Origin: Aphelenchoides besseyi
Lineage: Eukaryota > Nematoda > Chromadorea > Rhabditida > Aphelenchoididae
Reading direction: 5' to 3'
Length of the DNA stretch: 64,000 nt
NCBI GenBank assembly: GCA_024699855.1
Contig: JAMPIQ010000002.1
Location: 10,850,001 to 10,914,000 of the forward strand
The stretch's first letter is position 1. Every line of letters starts with the position of its first letter. Shown one piece after another: positions 58,055 through 64,000 of this stretch. Made by a program: the position numbers and the translations under genes. The notes beneath the pieces were generated by a model. It saw only the letters and a program-made list of their open reading frames with translations. It searched no databases and was not told where the DNA came from.

Positions 58055-61000
58055 GTTTCGAAATTGTTAATAAAGATCATAAAACGAATGTTGGCAAATT
58101 CATATTTTAAAAAATAGAGAAGTTCACGAGATTGACCTTCTAGATTATTGCAGACGATAATACCTCAGGGCAAACAAGCATTCTTTCCGTTCCATGTCAT
58201 TCCTATCCGGCTTCTGCCAACTTAGCCGTCTTGAACTCGTTTCCTTCGTGTTTCTAATATGCTATGGTGAACTGAGCAAACAAACGAAAAGATAGTCGGT
58301 TGTGGAAGCGTAAAAGGAAACTCAGAAATGTAACGGTAAATAAATGAAATCCACCGGTAGTTTGGCGCGTGTTTGTTTTAGTTTGCTTGTTAACTGCAGA
58401 AATAAACGTGTAAACAAAATGTTTATCAACAAACCGCGAACACACGTTCATTACACATCCGATCCTACGGCTATTACTCCACTGATAAGTCAACTGACAG
58501 AAAAGTGTTTGAATGTAAGTCAAAAAAACAACGTAAATCTATTTACGAATCACATTTCGAAGGAAAAGCATAGCCCGGAAAACGTGGAAAGGAACTTGAC
58601 CGTCGCGTAAAGGCAATTAACGAACACCTCTTAATTGGACTCTGACTCAAGAAAACGCAGATTGTCGTCGGTTTCTCGAATATGATGCCACCAACGCATC
58701 TAATAACCCACGGTGTTCAACACACGTAGTGTGAGGCATTAAAGAACGGGAAACAGCTAAAGAATCGAAATAAAAGATTGGACCGCGCAAACTTCTCAGA
58801 ATTTCTTCTTAACCGCGACGATTCATCGTAATTGAAAATACGAAGTGAGCACGTGTTTCGCTCGACGAACGTTACATCAAACTAAAGAGCATATAATTTA
58901 TGCTAATGGATTACCGTCCAAAACATGCGAATAGACTACAAGAACAATTGCAACTTGTTTTTGTCATAGAAAACGAACGTCAGTTCACGGACCGTGAAGA
59001 TGAACGTCCAATTTCGGAAGTTTCGTTCGGTCTATTGCGCATTTTGTTTTCTTCAGCACAATCGTTGTGAGCAACAATTCGCAGTTAAAACCGAACTCAT
59101 TTTTGTTGATTGCTAAGTAAGATGCCTACAAGTAGGAAACGTATTAAGGAATTTGTCTGGCACTCGACTGTTTTACTAAACGAGTTTTTAGACAATGTAA
59201 TCTCAAGAAACCCATGCTTCTCAATGGCACGTTTCGAAACTGCGGTGTTGAAGAGAAACAACGAATTTGAGATTGAACTGAACATTTCATTGGCTATGTG
59301 GCAGTAAATGGGAAAATTCTCAATTTGAAATTGACGAGGGAATTCGACGTTTGAGTTAATGAGAGCCCTTTGATTGCAGCGGTTCTTTGTTTGCGGATAC
59401 GATTTCTATTTCGGCAAAGTTCACCACGAATTTCAAGGGATTTGAACTCAAACAAAATGAAAGCTCGATGTTTGAAAAAGTGTTTTGATAGCAGAAAATT
59501 GGCTCTTAAATCGCGTTCGAGCTATCATTACATTCAGTACCAGATTGAGCTTGTAATTGAAAAACGTACGACGTAATCTGGGAACTGAACTTGTTTTCGG
59601 TGAGAACTCATACAGAAATAATCTTAATTGCACCTGACAATGTCGAGTCGTCAACCAACAGTCAACATTACCATCTATTCGGTGGGAATCCAAGAATTGA
59701 CGTTCGGAATACAACAAGCGAACGTCATTGCGAGTCCCGACTGAATAACTAAACACCTTTGCTTGAGCCTCACAAAGGATATCGTCATCTTCAGACAATA
59801 AAATATATCATCTGAATCTAAAGATGTGAGGTTGGTTTGAAATCTTTTGCTGCACTACGATCGAAGACAAACCTCAAGGTCTGCTGAACCATCTAACAAA
59901 CAAAGTTCGATACCATCTTGACCTCAGAATAGTCGCTTTTCTTTTAATCAACCAGTCTATTTATCAATCATTTCACTCAAATAAAAACTCGCAAAAGATG
60001 ATAACACAATTTATTCGGGCGTATTCACAAAGCAAAAGTTCGTTTAAGAATGAGCAATACAAAACATAGACTGCAATCAACAAGTGTTATGCTAACCAAT
60101 AAACTAACAAGTTTGAATTCAGATTTTGATTCCGTGATAGCATATTTATAGAATAACTGCAAATATCGAGAGACCAATACAAACAGTTAGATTTCTAAAT
60201 TCGTTTGAGGGTTAAATGTCGTCTTAAGAAGCGTAATGCGTAGATGAGAGAGAACCGGATAAAAATAAGTGCCATAAGTTTGTTCCGCGTAGAGACATGT
60301 TGCAAGACATAGTTTGTTCATCTCGACACGCACAACAATGGAAATCTTACGTAAACTTAATGTACAAGTTCAGCAAACAAACATACAACTTTTGAAGCGT
60401 AACATGAGATTGATTCGAATGATTTCTCTCGCCACTCCATCGATTGGAATCTAGCAACAACTCTGCCATCGTAGGTTAAACGTCTGTCTTGGAGCGTTGA
60501 GCAGCGTTGTAAGAAAACACACAAAGAACCGAATAGCAGATTTGATCTGCCTAAAAACGAAAGTGTTTTTAACAGTTACATGTGGCCAAGTTCCTAACAC
60601 ACATAGCAAAGATATTTGGATTAGTTTTGTTAATGCAAACTTAGTTCAAACTCAATCGGTTTTAATTTTTCTGAATGCGCGTATTTTTAGCAACAATGCA
60701 CGTGCTTTTTGTTCGTAAAACGAACTTGAAAGCTCACCGAAACTCGACAACCACCCAAAGGAAAACAATCGTTCACGAACTACTATGATAAACAACAGAA
60801 TTCACAACAGCTACGAGTTCTACAACAAGTCAAACGCATCAAAAAGCTTGAGAGTGAAAACATCTCATACTCGAATAGCAAATCAAATGTGAAGAAGATG
60901 ATATTGTGTAGATTCAGACGATTATATAAAATTACATTTGGGATAAACTAAAATAAGATCCCGTTTCAAACCTAAACAGAAATGTAAAAGCACCCTAAAG

Positions 61001-61191
61001 CCCGCAATCCAGTGGTTAAGGACACAAAGTTTAACCAAAAAGAGGCAGTTTATTAGATAATATGTGAAAAGATGATTGTACTAATAATGTGACAAGGCGT
61101 TTTAGCGGTAAAGGCAAAGATATCAGTCATTTGGCTACGTTGTGAATAAATTAAGTGTTTTGGAAATATAAAGAGTTGAAGACAAAAGTTT
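58055..61191. other. Intergenic DNA, no gene seen
   Basis: This 3.1 kb lies between the receptor start and the MADD stop. The largest frame (59448-59798, minus, 116 codons) has no domain or splice links. The region is AT-rich in its second half. No repeat or RNA gene was recognised. Confidence 0.5.
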
Positions 61192-64000
61192 TCAGTTATC
61201 ACCTATAACAACGGGCAGATTGAAATTCTGACTTTCGGCTACAGGCGTCAAATCTGTATCAATGAGATTTGTATCAAATTCTGAAGACAGTCGATTCATT
61301 TGATCGCTTGTCTGATCGTCTTCAGCATATCGTTGTTTCAAGATGTGATCTAATGCAGAAAAAGTAGTAACAGCACGGCATTCATTCGGATATCCAGTGC
61401 TTTGAAGTTGGATTTCAGCTGCACAGCTTAATCGTCGACGCCCACAACGATCAGTTTCCGCATTCGAGATGCCGACCGTCAACGATTTCGTTTCCGCGTT
61501 GTCAATCGATAGCAAATCCGAGTAAGTGGTTTGCTCCAAGGTTGCATTCAGACAATTATCTAGCGAAATTCGAACACTGAACATTCGGTGAAGCGCCCAG
61601 GCGATGTGACGGGCCTGGAATTTCCAAGCTTTCATCCATGAATTTCAATTCCGAACTTAATTGCGTGAAGGAACACAAAACGAAAGTCACAACCGATAAT
61701 TGAAACGAAAAACCACAACATAAACATCGAGTAGCGAATATTTTCAGTCCGAAAGAAAGCGATGACTTCAAATTACATTCGAGAATCCACGTGTATGTTC
61801 GCGGAAAGTCATTAGAACAATTCAAAGCAGTAGTTGAAACTAAAGGAAGAGTTTTTGTCGGCAATGAGTTCGAAAATATTGCGCTATTGCCTCCAAAGCA
61901 AAAGGTTTTTACGCGTAAGCTATAGGACAGAAATTTTTAAATGACCTCCAACTAACCATTGTAGAGATGAATCGACGTTGTCGTATTTCGTTCGTAGAGT
62001 GATCTAAAGACGTTGATATAGTTGACACATTAATACAAAACTAACTGAATTCTTCGAGAACAAACATGTTGCCACCGTAAGTGTTACATTTCTTGATGTT
62101 CGATAGCTCAATGAAATCCTAAAACTAGTGGTTAACACAACTCGACCGTTTTAGTGTCGTACTTGTCGATTAGCAAACAACAAGCGAATTCCATCGATGC
62201 GAACTTGAAGCAAACCTCCTTCGCTCGTCTCGATGTCGTGAACCGGAAATTCGCCACCAAGATTTCTACCAGCAATCGTGACTTTTCCGCGTGCTGCTGC
62301 TTGTTCCATTGACTTTTTCATGCAACCATACAATTGTCGACACTAGAATGAATTCAGTTAAACTTGTCCAATAATTGATAATCACTTTTCGAGTGTAAAA
62401 ACGATGCATATGAACCTTATCGTCTTGTCGTCTCCAAATGCATAAAACACGAGTTCGCGGCGAGTAGGTCATGTTAACTAATCGCTCATACCACCATCGC
62501 TCAGTAATTGAACCGTTAATGGCGCGAAGGATAACGGCATCATCACACACTTCAAGGAATGACATCGGTCCTTCCACACTGTCACCGATGTGCACAGCGA
62601 ACGATTGTTTTTGAACGAGCCGACTACCTAACGGTCGTAGCGGAATAGCATTGGTTTGCTAAAATATTGTTAATTGGGTCTCAAGAAAGTAAAGAAATTA
62701 CTGTTGCTGGAAGGTCATCCAAAAGTTGATTTATTTTGCGTGAATAGATCAGACCGATATGTGCTTTTCCCAATAAGCGACGAACTTTCTAAACGTGTGT
62801 TAAATGACTGTTCAGACGTCTAAACAAACCTGTTGTAGCATTTTAACCGGGGTCCCACACATAATCATGTAAGCAGTGATGTTATGTAACAATGTTGCTA
62901 ATATTCGATCTTCATCTAATTCAAGACGTTTACGTTCCGAATCACTTAATCCAGTGTAGCGATCGATCATCTCCGAAGGTTCTTGATCCATTCCAATGAT
63001 ATCGCGTTCTTTGGCGACCATGTCGAGAAATGCAACTTCCCAAAATACCATTACACTCCAAAGTGGATTGTTCACTAAAAGTAGTGTTTGTGATATTAAA
63101 TATTTGCATAAACGTGCCATTAATGAGATCTTGGAATAGAAAATGTTTCGTTGGTTCGAGTGTGCTGTTGCTTGAAGAGGATGGCGTTGATGTCTTTTGC
63201 GTAACCGGCAAGGTCTTTGGTTTTTCTACTGGTTCTTCGCGTTTAAGATGTCCATTCTCGACTTTGATCTGTGAATTCGATGCAACAGATTGAAAAACTT
63301 TTGAAACTGTTGGATTCGACGCTTGAATAGTTTCTGCATCGGCTTGTTTTGACTCATTTGATGTGGTGCTAATTGCGCTTGGTCGTGGAGGAAGTGGTGG
63401 AGCCGAAGTACGTGGTGGCAAAGGCGGAGGTACGACGGAGCTTTGAAGATTATCATGCATTGTAGTAGCTGTTTCTGGACTTGAAATTTTAGTGCTCGGT
63501 TCAGAAGATTTTGTTGATTCCGTTGGGCCATTAACTGCGATGTTGGTAACGCTTTGAACGATATTGTGATTCGAAGCTGACGGAGTACCCAACTAAAATA
63601 AACCGCTTTGTTCTGATTTGAATTTGCTTCGACATACAAGACTGGAAATCCCACTACTCGGCGTTGTTGCTTCGTTTTCGGCCCAAAAATGTGTATGAGC
63701 AATTTCGAGAACGTGAAACAATGAAGCCAAACCATCGGATATGGGACTGTTGTAGCTGTGCTCTAGACCAGCCAAACAAGCTTGTAATATCTTCAAATAG
63801 CCTTTGTATTGAGCACGTGTGAGTTGTACGCGTTGGATGAAGTCGTCTTCGCTGTAACGCACTTCCACACCGAGATTCAGTTTCTGACAAACCAACTCGC
63901 GCATTGACTCATCTTCCAACAACCGTTTTACTTTTGGCATCATAAAAACTCCAATACTCTGACCATGAAGAACTTGATCACAAACTTCGCGAATTGTCTG
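61192..64000 (-). CDS. aex-3: MADD/AEX-3 (DENN-domain Rab3 exchange factor), C-terminal part
   Basis: The gene enters at the right edge in mid-coding, so the DENN domain is outside the window. Exons read: 63638-64000 and beyond, 62830-63592 (with an uncertain small intron near 63063-63121), 62702-62788, 62386-62658, 62163-62342, 62046-62118, 61957-62003 and 61192-61614. Diagnostic stretches are [91 protein letters not shown] and [20 protein letters not shown] proline-rich linker ([19 protein letters not shown]) precedes the conserved block. By family knowledge it activates Rab3 and Rab27 and recruits kinesin for synaptic-vesicle transport. No damage was seen. The symbol is by homology. Confidence 0.9.

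Noticed and set aside
59448..59798. 116-codon minus-strand frame
   Set aside because: No domain or splice context; treated as chance.
61556..61864. 102-codon minus-strand frame as a separate gene
   Set aside because: It lies largely in the last intron of MADD. The MADD frame instead resumes at [12 protein letters not shown] after the acceptor at 61614.
1..64000. CRISPR array, phage or bacterial features
   Set aside because: No regularly spaced short repeats were seen, and the intron-rich animal genes make a prokaryotic origin untenable.

Overview
The window looks like nuclear DNA of a small invertebrate, most likely a nematode. Genes are split by very short introns (mostly 39-50 bp, GT..AG), intergenic DNA is modest, and there is no bacterial operon signature. 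The gene set (Distal-less and VSX homeobox genes, KSR, collagen-type prolyl 4-hydroxylase, rabconnectin-3, MADD/AEX-3) is animal. The phylum call is inference; a search with the rabconnectin or CPR protein would settle it. Exon borders were read by eye from splice signals and reading-frame continuity, so an occasional border may be off by one base. No transcript evidence was available.

Region 1 (1-24 kb) is an ordinary gene neighbourhood: a Distal-less/Dlx gene (-), 5.8 kb without a convincing gene, NADPH-cytochrome P450 reductase (-), endonuclease III/NTH1 (-) head to head with a kinase suppressor of Ras (+), prolyl 4-hydroxylase alpha (-), a VSX/CHX10 homeobox gene with its CVC domain (+), and a rhodopsin-type receptor (-) with a strong hairpin just before its start codon.

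Region 2 (about 26.6-41.5 kb) is a rearranged island. It holds two nearly identical 1.1 kb copies of an orphan membrane-protein gene plus a fragment of a third, and a 1.23 kb inverted repeat around a 4.6 kb spacer. It also holds a Bel/Pao retrotransposon remnant, a possible Maverick/Polinton scrap, an ABC-transporter tail, a broken Nup85 gene, a damaged enolase gene, an interrupted glutamine/serine-rich gene, a diverged tandem exon duplication and one apparently intact orphan gene. Duplication borders fall at the Pao remnant and at short shared sequences, which suggests recent segmental duplication.

Region 3 (42.7-64 kb) is again gene-dense: a complete rabconnectin-3 alpha/DMXL gene (-, about 35 exons, about 2993 aa), a cysteine-rich single-pass membrane protein (+), a peptide-type receptor lacking the usual TM3 arginine (-), and the 3' part of a MADD/AEX-3 gene (-) that runs off the right edge. 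Rabconnectin-3 (V-ATPase regulation, synaptic vesicles) and MADD/AEX-3 (Rab3 exchange factor) act in related vesicle pathways, but they are separated by two genes and nothing shows they are co-regulated.
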